Positions 1-7,681 of a DNA stretch of 40,696 nt are shown in pieces. Below the pieces are notes generated by a model. The model did no database searches. It was not told where the DNA came from and worked only from the letters and a program-made list of their open reading frames with translations. Source of the stretch: Bacteroidales bacterium UBA5548 (GTDB taxonomy: Bacteria; Bacteroidota; Bacteroidia; Bacteroidales; UBA932); the NCBI GenBank assembly GCA_002425935.1, contig DINE01000026.1, forward strand, positions 32,776 through 73,471, written 5' to 3'. Numbering within the stretch: the first letter of the stretch is position 1; every line of letters starts with the position of its first letter. The translations under genes were made by a program, and so were the position numbers.

Positions 1-7
1 TTACAAT

Positions 8-442
8 ATGGAGGTTAAAATTTTAAACAAATCCCCTTTCAAACTACCCGAATACGCAACTGAACATTCGGCAGGAATGGACATGAGGGCAAATATTAAA
101 GAGACAATTCAAATCAAACCACTTGAGAGAATAATGGTTCCAACCGGCATTCACATTCAGTTACCGGATGGTTACGAAGCTCAGATAAGACCCCGTAGCG
201 GACTTGCAGCAAAGCACGGAATCGGCATTGTAAACAGTCCCGGAACCATAGATGCAGATTACAGGGGAGAGATCAAAATCATACTTGTTAATCTCTCCAA
301 TGAGATATTCGAACTCAATCCCGGTGAGAGAATAGCACAGATGGTAATAGCCCGATACGAGAAGGCATTATGGAAAGAGTGCGACACTCTGGATGAAAGT
401 GATCGCGGAGAGGGAGGTTTTGGTTCAACAGGCAGAGGTTAA
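8..442 (+). CDS. dut: dUTP diphosphatase (dUTPase)
   Basis: Hydrolyses dUTP to dUMP and pyrophosphate, keeping uracil out of DNA and supplying dUMP for thymidylate synthesis; cytosolic homotrimer in this family. All five trimeric dUTPase motifs are visible in order: AGMDMRA near residue 23, PRSGLAAKHG near 62, GTIDADYRGE near 79, GERIAQMVI near 106, and the C-terminal glycine-rich arm RGEGGFGSTG that closes over the active site. At 144 aa it has full family length. The ATG at 8 is the only good start; just seven bases of upstream sequence are in the window, so promoter and upstream neighbours cannot be judged. murF follows 10 bases after the stop, suggesting co-transcription. Confidence 0.97.
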   Translation: MEVKILNKSPFKLPEYATEHSAGMDMRANIKETIQIKPLERIMVPTGIHIQLPDGYEAQIRPRSGLAAKHGIGIVNSPGTIDADYRGEIKIILVNLSNEIFELNPGERIAQMVIARYEKALWKECDTLDESDRGEGGFGSTGRG

Positions 443-452
443 TATTCACAAT

Positions 453-1760
453 ATGAACACTATAGAAAATTTATACAAGCTTTTTTTACAAAGCACCGGA
501 GTCTCAACAGACAGCAGAAGCATTAAACCCGGTTCAATATTTTTTGGATTAAAAGGGGAGACATTTGATGGCAATCAGTTTGCTCTTAAAGCACTGGAAG
601 AGGGAGCTGCATATGCGGTTACCGAAGATAGGTCTCTTGCCGGTAACAGTCAGATAATTATCACCGATGATACACTCAAAACCCTTCAGCAACTGGCAGC
701 CCATCACAGGAGAGAGCTGGGAATTCCGGTATTCGGACTTACCGGATCAAATGGCAAAACAACAACAAAAGAGTTGATTACAGCAGTTCTCTCAACTAAG
801 TACAGAGTTGTCTCAACTACAGGAAATCTTAACAATCACATAGGAGTCCCACTCACAATTCTAAAAATTGACAAATCTGCCCAAATGGCTGTTATAGAGA
901 TGGGAGCAAGTGGTCCGGGTGAGATTGAGATGTTATGCTCAATCTGCCAGCCGGATACCGGCCTGATAACAAATGTCGGGAAAGCACACTTGCTTGGGTT
1001 TGGCTCTTTTGAAGGAGTTAAAAAAACTAAGGGAGAGTTATACGACTATCTCGCAAACAATGGAGGCACTGTGCTTTACAACGGGATGAACAGCCATCTG
1101 TGCGAAATGGTGGCCCTGCGTCAGGTAAGCAATAAAATCGAATACGGACTCAAGGCGCAGGGAGCCAATATTTTACCGGTAACAGCGGAGAATCCCTTTT
1201 TAAGAATAGAACTTAGCAGCGGAAGAGTTATAAACACCAATCTTATAGGAGATTATAATGCCGACAATGTACTTGCGGCGCTGGCAGCAGGAGAGCATGC
1301 CGGCACTGATGCTGAACTATCGGCACAGGCAATAGAGGCATATGTCCCGTCAAACAACAGATCTCAGTTTGTCAAGGCAAATTTCAACACCCTTATAGTA
1401 GATGCATACAATGCTAACCCGACAAGCATGAAGGCAGCCCTGGATAATTTTTTAAAAATTGAAAGCAGCCAAAAGGGCTTGATTATTGGAGACATGCTGG
1501 AGCTTGGAGAGTACTCTGCCGACGAACACAAAGGGGTTCTGGAGTTGATAAAAAAGATGAATCCGGGATTGATGTTCTTTGTAGGAGCAGAGTTCAGAGG
1601 TGCTGCCCAAGGTGATGACTACTTTTCACAAAGGGCACTCTTTTTCGAAAATTCAGCACAGTTACGGGATTATCTGGCAGAGAACAGGCCGGAGAGTGTA
1701 CTTTTTCTGATAAAGGGTTCAAGGGGCACAAGGCTTGAGAAGGTTCTGGAGGTTCTGTAA
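453..1760 (+). CDS. murF: UDP-N-acetylmuramoyl-tripeptide--D-alanyl-D-alanine ligase
   Basis: Last cytoplasmic amino-acid ligation of peptidoglycan precursor synthesis: adds D-Ala-D-Ala to the UDP-MurNAc-tripeptide with ATP. The Mur ligase P-loop GSNGKTTTK lies near residues 98-106, followed by the conserved central-domain stretch TGNLNNHIGVPLT and a glutamate-containing VIEMGASGPGEI. The C-terminal domain carries DAYNANPTSM, a typical MurF signature. I choose the ATG at 453 rather than the in-frame start at 393: the latter would overlap dut by 50 bases, and its extra 20 residues have no family counterpart. With this start the protein is 435 aa, normal for MurF. The gene ends two bases before the convergent glycosyltransferase gene and no hairpin terminator is visible between them. 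Confidence 0.95.
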   Translation: MNTIENLYKLFLQSTGVSTDSRSIKPGSIFFGLKGETFDGNQFALKALEEGAAYAVTEDRSLAGNSQIIITDDTLKTLQQLAAHHRRELGIPVFGLTGSNGKTTTKELITAVLSTKYRVVSTTGNLNNHIGVPLTILKIDKSAQMAVIEMGASGPGEIEMLCSICQPDTGLITNVGKAHLLGFGSFEGVKKTKGELYDYLANNGGTVLYNGMNSHLCEMVALRQVSNKIEYGLKAQGANILPVTAENPFLRIELSSGRVINTNLIGDYNADNVLAALAAGEHAGTDAELSAQAIEAYVPSNNRSQFVKANFNTLIVDAYNANPTSMKAALDNFLKIESSQKGLIIGDMLELGEYSADEHKGVLELIKKMNPGLMFFVGAEFRGAAQGDDYFSQRALFFENSAQLRDYLAENRPESVLFLIKGSRGTRLEKVLEVL

Positions 1761-1761
1761 A

Positions 1762-2781
1762 TTATTTTATATCAGCGCCAATATTTATAAATCTCAGCTT
1801 TTTTAGTGAGATGAAGAAAGAGAGGACGATACTTCCTCTGTATATACCGTGAACCTCTCTGTTACAGTATAACTCATCCCGGACAATCTCTCTCCTCATC
1901 TCTCTGAAGTGGCTGTGAGCCTCCCAGACACTTCTGACGAACTCCCTTTTACCCTGTAAAAGATAGAGCAGTGCCGAAAGACCGTCCAGCACCATCCTCA
2001 ATAACAGAGTTATATGGAGACGCCTGTACGGAAGGTTTTTATATAACATCAGGAGATTATTCCTGTAGTTTAGATATAGCTTCTTTGGAGAGTTATTGGG
2101 CAGTGTACCGCCACCAACATGATAAACCTCTGAGTCGGGGAAAACCCAAACCTGCCACCCGTGGAGCTTTGCTCTCCAGCACAAATCAATCTCCTCCATA
2201 TGTGCAAAGAAGGTCTCATCAAATCCACCCAGCTCTCTGTAAAGTGAGGCCCTTATCATAAATGCCGCTCCGGATGCCCAGAATATTTCGGCATCGGAGT
2301 TATACTGGGCGGTGTCCTTCTCTATGTTTGAAAGAATTCTTCCCCGGCAAAACGGATACCCAAGATAGTCAATATAGCCGCCGCTTGCTCCTGCATACTC
2401 AAAATGGTCTCTCTCAAACGCTGATTTGATTTTTGGCATACATATACCAATTTGCGGGTTATCATCAAGAGCTGCAATAAGAGGGGTGACCCACCCCTTT
2501 GTTACCTCAACATCTGAGTTTAACAGCAGATAGTAATCGGCCTCAACGTACCTGAGCGCCCGATTATAACCCCCCGTGAAGCCATAGTTGGCTCCAAGTT
2601 CGATAAGGGTGATTGATGGAAAATTTTTAGTAACCCAATCCTGAGATCCGTCTGTTGACCCATTATCTGCAATAACAACCTTTACACCAGGCTGTTTACT
2701 GCGGTCAATAAGGTTGCGAAGAAATCTCTCCAGGTAGTGCTTCCCGTTCCAGTTTAAGATTACAATAGCGGTAGTTGACAA
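1762..2781 (-). CDS. Family 2 glycosyltransferase
   Basis: A GT-A fold inverting glycosyltransferase that probably adds a sugar to a cell-surface glycan; donor and acceptor cannot be told from sequence. The N-terminus has the typical VILNWNGKHYL and VVIADNGSTDGS nucleotide-sugar motifs, then LLLNSDVEV with the DxD-like metal site near residue 90. Further on are FWASGAAFMIRA and the acceptor-side GGFDETFFAHMEEIDLCWR typical of rhamnosyltransferase-like (WbbL-type) GT2 enzymes. A C-terminal amphipathic or hydrophobic segment (near LLYLLQGK) may associate with the membrane. It is 339 aa, full length. It lies 34 bases downstream of the anti-sigma/barrel gene on the same strand, so it may be read from the sigma-factor unit, although a weak TATCTTTA box in the gap could give it its own promoter. 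Confidence 0.9.
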   Translation of the reverse strand: MSTTAIVILNWNGKHYLERFLRNLIDRSKQPGVKVVIADNGSTDGSQDWVTKNFPSITLIELGANYGFTGGYNRALRYVEADYYLLLNSDVEVTKGWVTPLIAALDDNPQIGICMPKIKSAFERDHFEYAGASGGYIDYLGYPFCRGRILSNIEKDTAQYNSDAEIFWASGAAFMIRASLYRELGGFDETFFAHMEEIDLCWRAKLHGWQVWVFPDSEVYHVGGGTLPNNSPKKLYLNYRNNLLMLYKNLPYRRLHITLLLRMVLDGLSALLYLLQGKREFVRSVWEAHSHFREMRREIVRDELYCNREVHGIYRGSIVLSFFISLKKLRFINIGADIK

Positions 2782-2815
2782 CTCTTTTTTTTGTAAAGAT
2801 AGTTAAAAAAGGGGT

Positions 2816-4087
2816 TTACAGATGGAACCTGAACCCCAGTTCAAATTTGAACTGCAGCGGTTGTGCGCTTCTTATGCTTATTGGCTGTTTGTTGTCAAAG
2901 TAGTATGCAATAGAAGGATCGAAGTATAAACCAGTGTTTCTGTTAACGATGAACTCGGCACCAGCACCTGCATTGAGTGACCACTGTAGCCCCTCAATCG
3001 AACTACCTGTCCACCTTTTAACTCCGTTTTCAAATACCCTCACATGAGCATACAGGCCCTTTTCAACAGTTACACCGCCTGACAAATAAAATCTTAGATT
3101 TTCGTTACTGAAAACGTTTGCATATACATTAACCGGAACCCCAATATAGTGAAGTGTCTGGTGAGTCTGTCTCGTCTCCTCTCTTGAAAGATCGTCATAG
3201 TTTGAGAAAAGAAGGGTGTAATTAACACCTGTTCCCAGCGAAACAATCTTACCAACCGGCAACTGCACCTGAACCCCAACTGAGACAGGCATCAGAAACT
3301 TTGTGTTTGAGACTACATCCATTGGAACATACGCCTTCTGGATAGTTGAAACAACATTGCTGATTTCGTATGGGGTACCGGACTGGCTAACTCCCATAAG
3401 AGTTACAGAATTGGTTGCCATAGACGGCGAGATATTTGTTCCCATTGCAATCATGGCCTTCGATCTCTTCCCGGCAGACCTTTCAGCTGATCTTTGCTTA
3501 AACAGATACTCCTCCACTGACTGAGAGGAGGTCGCTCTCTTCTGATCAGGTTCACTCTTACTCTCCTGTACTATCTTCTGCTCCGGCTCACTCTTCTGTT
3601 CTTTAACTGTAAACTCCTGAGTTATAACCTGAGGTTGAGTTGCCTGAGTCTGAGTCGTAAGAGTACCTGTTTCCTGAACGGATTCAGAAGATTTTTTCTC
3701 TTGCCCGTCTGCTGTTGCAGTTTTGGAAACTCCTTTAGCTACTGATTTCCTATCAGACACAGAGCGTGATACTGCTTTATTTTCAGGCATTTCATCTGGA
3801 GAAATCACTTTAACAGGCTCCTCTTTAGGAGTGTTTTCAGAAATTATAATGTCATGTTTTAGTGACGGAGGTGAGGTAATCTCATCCGGACCATCAAGAA
3901 GCAAAAGCAATGCAAGTGATGCAGCAACTGCAACCGCAGCTGTAAGTGATCTTCTAAAGTAAAGGACTCTGCCTCTCCTCCTTCTCTCCAGATCACGGGC
4001 AATAAGATCCCATGAGTTGCTGTCAGGCATCTCCTGATGCCCGTCCATCATCTCGCGGACTCTTTTGTCAAACTCCTGATTACCCAT
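2816..4087 (-). CDS. Anti-sigma-like protein fused to an outer-membrane beta-barrel-like domain
   Basis: 423 aa with three visible parts. Residues 1-45 are a charged cytoplasmic-looking segment rich in Asp, Glu and Arg, as in membrane anti-sigma factors. Residues 47-65 form one hydrophobic helix (alanine/valine/leucine-rich), preceded by an Arg-rich stretch that fits an inside-positive orientation. Residues about 66-210 are a low-complexity Ser/Glu/Lys/Gln linker with an imperfect internal duplication (KSEPEQK and KSEPDQK). From about 211 to the end are alternating beta strands with Gly and aromatic residues, closing with LGFRFHL, as in small PorT-like outer-membrane barrels. It starts three bases after the ECF sigma stop, so the two are surely translated together and this is the probable regulator of that sigma factor. 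No cleavable signal peptide is evident. Barrel assignment is by pattern, not by search. Confidence 0.72.
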   Translation of the reverse strand: MGNQEFDKRVREMMDGHQEMPDSNSWDLIARDLERRRRGRVLYFRRSLTAAVAVAASLALLLLLDGPDEITSPPSLKHDIIISENTPKEEPVKVISPDEMPENKAVSRSVSDRKSVAKGVSKTATADGQEKKSSESVQETGTLTTQTQATQPQVITQEFTVKEQKSEPEQKIVQESKSEPDQKRATSSQSVEEYLFKQRSAERSAGKRSKAMIAMGTNISPSMATNSVTLMGVSQSGTPYEISNVVSTIQKAYVPMDVVSNTKFLMPVSVGVQVQLPVGKIVSLGTGVNYTLLFSNYDDLSREETRQTHQTLHYIGVPVNVYANVFSNENLRFYLSGGVTVEKGLYAHVRVFENGVKRWTGSSIEGLQWSLNAGAGAEFIVNRNTGLYFDPSIAYYFDNKQPISIRSAQPLQFKFELGFRFHL

Positions 4088-4090
4088 TTT

Positions 4091-4645
4091 CTATCTTCCT
4101 TTTTCCTTTAATTTATCCTGCAGCCACAACCTGGCTCTGCTGAGCTGAGATCTTGAACTGCCTTCACTTATATTTAACTCCTTTGCAATCTCCTGGTGAC
4201 TGTATCCCTCAATTGCATAGAGGTTGAACACTGTCCTGAAACCCGGCGGCATCGTTGCAATCAGCCTTAGCAACTCAGCAGAGGTGATGTTCCCAAGAAC
4301 AGAACTCTCTACGGTAAGCTCCTTGCCTGATTCGCTAAGCTCATCGGAATATTTAAGAACATCACCCTTCCTTAATGTCATAAGTGCAGTGTTTACAAAT
4401 ATTCTTCTCAGCCAACCTTCGAATGACCCGCTGCCATTGTAGCTTCCAATCTTTTCAAATACCGTGATAAACCCGTCATGGAGTAAATCCCTGGCACGCT
4501 CCCTGTCGCCCACATATCTGATGCAGAGCGATAACATCTTGGGAGAGTACAACTCGTAAAGGACTCGCTGCGCTCTTGAATCCTGCTTCAGGCAGGCGCT
4601 CAACAACTCCTTCTCGTCGGGAAATTCCGTTTTAGAGGTTATCAT
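4091..4645 (-). CDS. ECF-type RNA polymerase sigma-70 factor
   Basis: Directs RNA polymerase to an alternative promoter set in response to an envelope or other external signal. Region 2 is recognisable as RARDLLHDGFITVFEKIGSY followed by FEGWLRRIFVNTAL; region 4 as MPPGFRTVFNLYAIEGYSHQ and the helix-turn-helix EIAKELNISEGSSRSQLSRAR. At 184 aa it has ordinary ECF size, without region 1 or 3. The next gene downstream, three bases away, is a membrane protein with an anti-sigma-like N-terminus, the expected partner. Many Bacteroidota ECF factors autoregulate; the 140-base divergent gap shared with the TPR gene must hold its promoter, but I do not see a full TAnnTTTG box there on this strand, only CTATTTTG-like sequence. 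Confidence 0.93.
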   Translation of the reverse strand: MITSKTEFPDEKELLSACLKQDSRAQRVLYELYSPKMLSLCIRYVGDRERARDLLHDGFITVFEKIGSYNGSGSFEGWLRRIFVNTALMTLRKGDVLKYSDELSESGKELTVESSVLGNITSAELLRLIATMPPGFRTVFNLYAIEGYSHQEIAKELNISEGSSRSQLSRARLWLQDKLKEKGR

Positions 4646-4733
4646 TCACAGTAATTATAAGATGCAAAATAGCAATATTTCGTTGCACAGACAATAAAAA
4701 GATTTCAACATCTGTACACACATTGGATTGAAA

Positions 4734-4763
4734 TTTGTAACGGTAGGAAATTAATTAACTTTG
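4734..4763 (+). promoter_or_regulatory. Bacteroides-type promoter of the TPR/EnvC unit
   Basis: TTTG at 4734-4737, an 18-base spacer, and TAACTTTG at 4756-4763, a full match to the -7 consensus TAnnTTTG. Transcription would start near 4770, about 15 bases before the first possible ATG at 4786. Confidence 0.65.
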
Positions 4764-4785
4764 TAATGCAAAAATACATCCTCTA

Positions 4786-6498
4786 ATGATTTGTTCAAAC
4801 AAGATGCTCCAAAAATTCAAATATTTTACTCTGATTGTCACTTTAATTCTACTGAATACAGCTACATCCCTCTCTGGTCAGGTCACCGGAAATATGGCTC
4901 TCTACCTTGAGGCAATCAAAAGTTTTAATCAGGGAAACCTTGTGCTAGCAGAGAAACAGTTCAGAGAGGTGGCCCAAAGGGACCCTTCAAACGATGCTGC
5001 AGACTATTATCTTGCAAAAATATACACACGAAACAACTTGCCGGCAAAAGCCAGACAATCAGCTATATCAGCCATAAAAAAAGACCCTTCAAACCTCTGG
5101 TACAAGCTTATGCTTGCCGAAATCTACAAAATTGAAGGCAATATAGATGATGCAATCAAAGTAGTTGATAATCTTCGTGAGGAGAATCCGATGAGGAGCG
5201 AACTCTATGACGGTCTTATTGAACTTTACATTCAAAAAGGGGAGTATGTAAAGGCAGAGGAGGTACTAAAGGATATCGAAAAAACGATAGGAGTCAACGA
5301 GGGGACTGCTCTAACCCGCTTTAACCTTATGATATACGGAGGAAAGCAGGAGGAGGCCCACAAATATCTCGAGGAGTTTGATGCCACATTCGGAACTCCA
5401 AGAACCTCTACAATAGTAGGTGACAACTATGCACAAAATCGCAAGGATTCGCTCGCCGAAACATTCTATCTGAAGGCTTTGGCTCTTGAGCCATCATATG
5501 TACCGGCAAGTTTTGGGCTTGCAGAGATTTACAGAGTAAGGGGGCAGTATGACCTCTATTTCGAGAGGATGAACCCGTTTTTGTCTGACAGTGAAGTTAA
5601 CCCCAGAATGAAGATTGACTACATGAGGCAGATCCTTACAAATATCCGCTTTGTTCAGACATTCCTTCCTCAGGTTGACACACTTATGCAAAATATGTAC
5701 TATGCTCACACAGCGGATTCGGCCATAGCATATACCTTCTCTCTGTTTCTTGTTCAGGTTGGCAGAAGCGGAGAGGCACTTGAGGTGCTTCACGACAACC
5801 TCAAAAACTACCCCGATGCTAAAGAGGCTCACAGACAGTACCTCTCACTTATTTACTACCTAGGAATGTGGGAACCAATGGAGACAAAAAGTAATGAGGC
5901 CCTTAAAGTGTTTAAAAACGATACCGATTTTATGCAATTTAAAGGAATAGCACAGTTGCAGATGGGGAAAAGGGCCGAATCAATTGTAACATTCAAAGAG
6001 ATCTTAAAGTACTCTAAAGGGGACAGCACAACTACTGTAAATACACTAACTACAATTGGGGACCTCACATATCAGGAGGGGAACAAAAAAGAGGCATATA
6101 AATATTACGACAAGACAATAAAAAAGGAGCCAAGGCATCTGCCTGCTCTTAATAACTACGCTTACTTTCTCTCTCTTGACGGAAAAAACCTTAAAAAGGC
6201 AGAGAGAATGAGCAAAATAACCATTGAGGAGGAGCCGGACAATCCCACCTATCTTGACACCTATGCGTGGGTTTTATATAAAATGGGACGATTTGCCGAT
6301 GCAAAAACTGTCATTAAAAGGGCTATGGTTTACGGAGGCAAAGAGAACGCAGATATTCTGGACCACTATGCAGAGATACTTTTTGCCCTAAACGAGCATG
6401 ACCTGGCATTCATTTACTGGAATCAGGCCGACAAGCTTGACCCCTCTCTGGGAATTGCAGAGAAAATTGAGAAACGTAAAAAGGAGATTAATAAATAG
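4786..6498 (+). CDS. Tetratricopeptide-repeat protein, exported
   Basis: 570 aa composed mostly of tandem TPR helices after an N-terminal hydrophobic export segment (about residues 14-30, ending near SLSGQ). The first clear repeat runs AIKSFNQGNLVLAEKQFREVAQ, the last near the C-terminus around ADILDHYAEILFALNEHDLAF. Such proteins are scaffolds in the periplasm or outer membrane; no catalytic motif is visible and I cannot name a partner. The ATG at 4786 is used; an alternative ATG at 4804 would shorten the pre-signal region by six residues and is equally plausible. The EnvC-like gene begins two bases after the stop, so the two are co-transcribed and probably act in the same envelope process. 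From memory, related Bacteroidales often carry a DUF4292 gene between these two; none is present here. Confidence 0.85.
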   Translation: MICSNKMLQKFKYFTLIVTLILLNTATSLSGQVTGNMALYLEAIKSFNQGNLVLAEKQFREVAQRDPSNDAADYYLAKIYTRNNLPAKARQSAISAIKKDPSNLWYKLMLAEIYKIEGNIDDAIKVVDNLREENPMRSELYDGLIELYIQKGEYVKAEEVLKDIEKTIGVNEGTALTRFNLMIYGGKQEEAHKYLEEFDATFGTPRTSTIVGDNYAQNRKDSLAETFYLKALALEPSYVPASFGLAEIYRVRGQYDLYFERMNPFLSDSEVNPRMKIDYMRQILTNIRFVQTFLPQVDTLMQNMYYAHTADSAIAYTFSLFLVQVGRSGEALEVLHDNLKNYPDAKEAHRQYLSLIYYLGMWEPMETKSNEALKVFKNDTDFMQFKGIAQLQMGKRAESIVTFKEILKYSKGDSTTTVNTLTTIGDLTYQEGNKKEAYKYYDKTIKKEPRHLPALNNYAYFLSLDGKNLKKAERMSKITIEEEPDNPTYLDTYAWVLYKMGRFADAKTVIKRAMVYGGKENADILDHYAEILFALNEHDLAFIYWNQADKLDPSLGIAEKIEKRKKEINK

Positions 6499-6500
6499 AT

Positions 6501-7679
6501 ATGAAAGTCAGGGTTGCAATAACCATCATCTTTGCCATTCTCTCACTGAGAGTCTCTGCCCAGAATGTATCCGAGCAGACAAAACGGAGGGAGGAGATAG
6601 AGAAAGAGATTGCATTTCTTGATAAACAACTTGCTGCCAATAAATCAAGACAGCAGGCAGGTACAAAGGAGCTTAACTTTATACAGAGGAAGATTGCAAA
6701 CAGAAAAAAGTTGTTGCAGGAGATAGAGCAGGAGATTAAACTGATAGATGCCAGGACAGGAGAGAGGGAGAGAGATGTAGCTAAACTCTCTGCCGAACTG
6801 GAGTCATTGAAGAGGAGTTACTCACACCTTGTATATAATGCCTACAAACACAGAGACAGAACTGTCTGGATTCTTTATGTGCTGGCAAGCAACAACATAG
6901 ACCAAGGATACCGAAGGTGGAGTTATCTTAAAAACTACTCTGCTGCTATTCGTAAAAACGCCGAAGCAATCAGGCAGAAGAACCAGCTGCTCAGTACCGA
7001 AATTGAAAACCTTTCAAAAAACAGAGAGGAGTCTTTAAAGATGAAGAGTCAACGGGAGCAGGAGAGTCGCACACTTCAGGCAGAGGAGAAGAGGGCAAAA
7101 GATATTGTAAACCAGCTATCACGAAGAGAGAGGGAGTTCAGACAGCAGCTCACAGAGAAGAGACGAGAGGTAGAGAGGCTCAACAGAGAGATTGAGAGAA
7201 TACTGGCAGAGGCTGCAAAGGCTAAAAAGAGTACCGATTACAAAGAGACCGAAGCAGACAGACTGCTCTCCGATAAGTTTGAGAACAATAAAGGTCGTCT
7301 TCCGTGGCCGGTGAAGCAGGGTGTAATTATTGACCATTTCGGGCAACACAACCATCCGGTTTTCAAAAATATTACCCTGCCGTTTAACAACGGAATTACA
7401 ATCTCAACAACACTAAATGCAGACGCACTTGCTGTATTTGACGGAGTTGTTAAACAGATTCTAGTAATGCCCGGTTATAATCAATGCGTTCTTATTCAGC
7501 ACGGCAACTTCTATACCTTTTATACCAAGCTCGACAAAGTAAGAGTCAAAAGCGGAGATGTGGTCAAGACAGGAGAACCTCTGGGTTCTCTGGCTGAGGC
7601 AGAGGGAAACTCTTCGATCCACTTCCAGCTTTGGAGAGGCACCGTTAAACAGAATCCAGAGCACTGGCTCCGCAAATAG
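6501..7679 (+). CDS. EnvC-like murein hydrolase activator (M23/LytM domain)
   Basis: 392 aa: signal peptide ending near SLRVSAQ (residue 21), a long charged coiled coil about residues 25-250 (repeated Glu/Arg/Lys/Gln), then a LytM/M23-type beta domain from about 268 (RLPWPVKQGVIIDHFGQHNH) to the end. EnvC proteins activate periplasmic amidases that split septal peptidoglycan. The zinc ligands of active M23 peptidases are not conserved: the usual HxGID is FNNGIT and the usual YAHL is YTKL, while the final HF of SSIHFQLW remains. That pattern fits an activator and not a peptidase. It is coupled to the TPR gene upstream (two-base gap), and its stop lies two bases from the convergent nucleoside kinase stop with no visible terminator. 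Confidence 0.88.
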   Translation: MKVRVAITIIFAILSLRVSAQNVSEQTKRREEIEKEIAFLDKQLAANKSRQQAGTKELNFIQRKIANRKKLLQEIEQEIKLIDARTGERERDVAKLSAELESLKRSYSHLVYNAYKHRDRTVWILYVLASNNIDQGYRRWSYLKNYSAAIRKNAEAIRQKNQLLSTEIENLSKNREESLKMKSQREQESRTLQAEEKRAKDIVNQLSRREREFRQQLTEKRREVERLNREIERILAEAAKAKKSTDYKETEADRLLSDKFENNKGRLPWPVKQGVIIDHFGQHNHPVFKNITLPFNNGITISTTLNADALAVFDGVVKQILVMPGYNQCVLIQHGNFYTFYTKLDKVRVKSGDVVKTGEPLGSLAEAEGNSSIHFQLWRGTVKQNPEHWLRK

Positions 7680-7681
7680 CC

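Noticed and set aside
393..452. Upstream in-frame start of murF that overlaps dut
   Set aside because: It would overlap dut by 50 bases and adds 20 residues that do not look like a MurF N-terminus; the ATG at 453 matches the family start.
1971..2261. 96-codon plus-strand frame inside the glycosyltransferase gene
   Set aside because: It is antisense to a gene with clear family motifs, and its translation shows no domain, signal or sensible composition.
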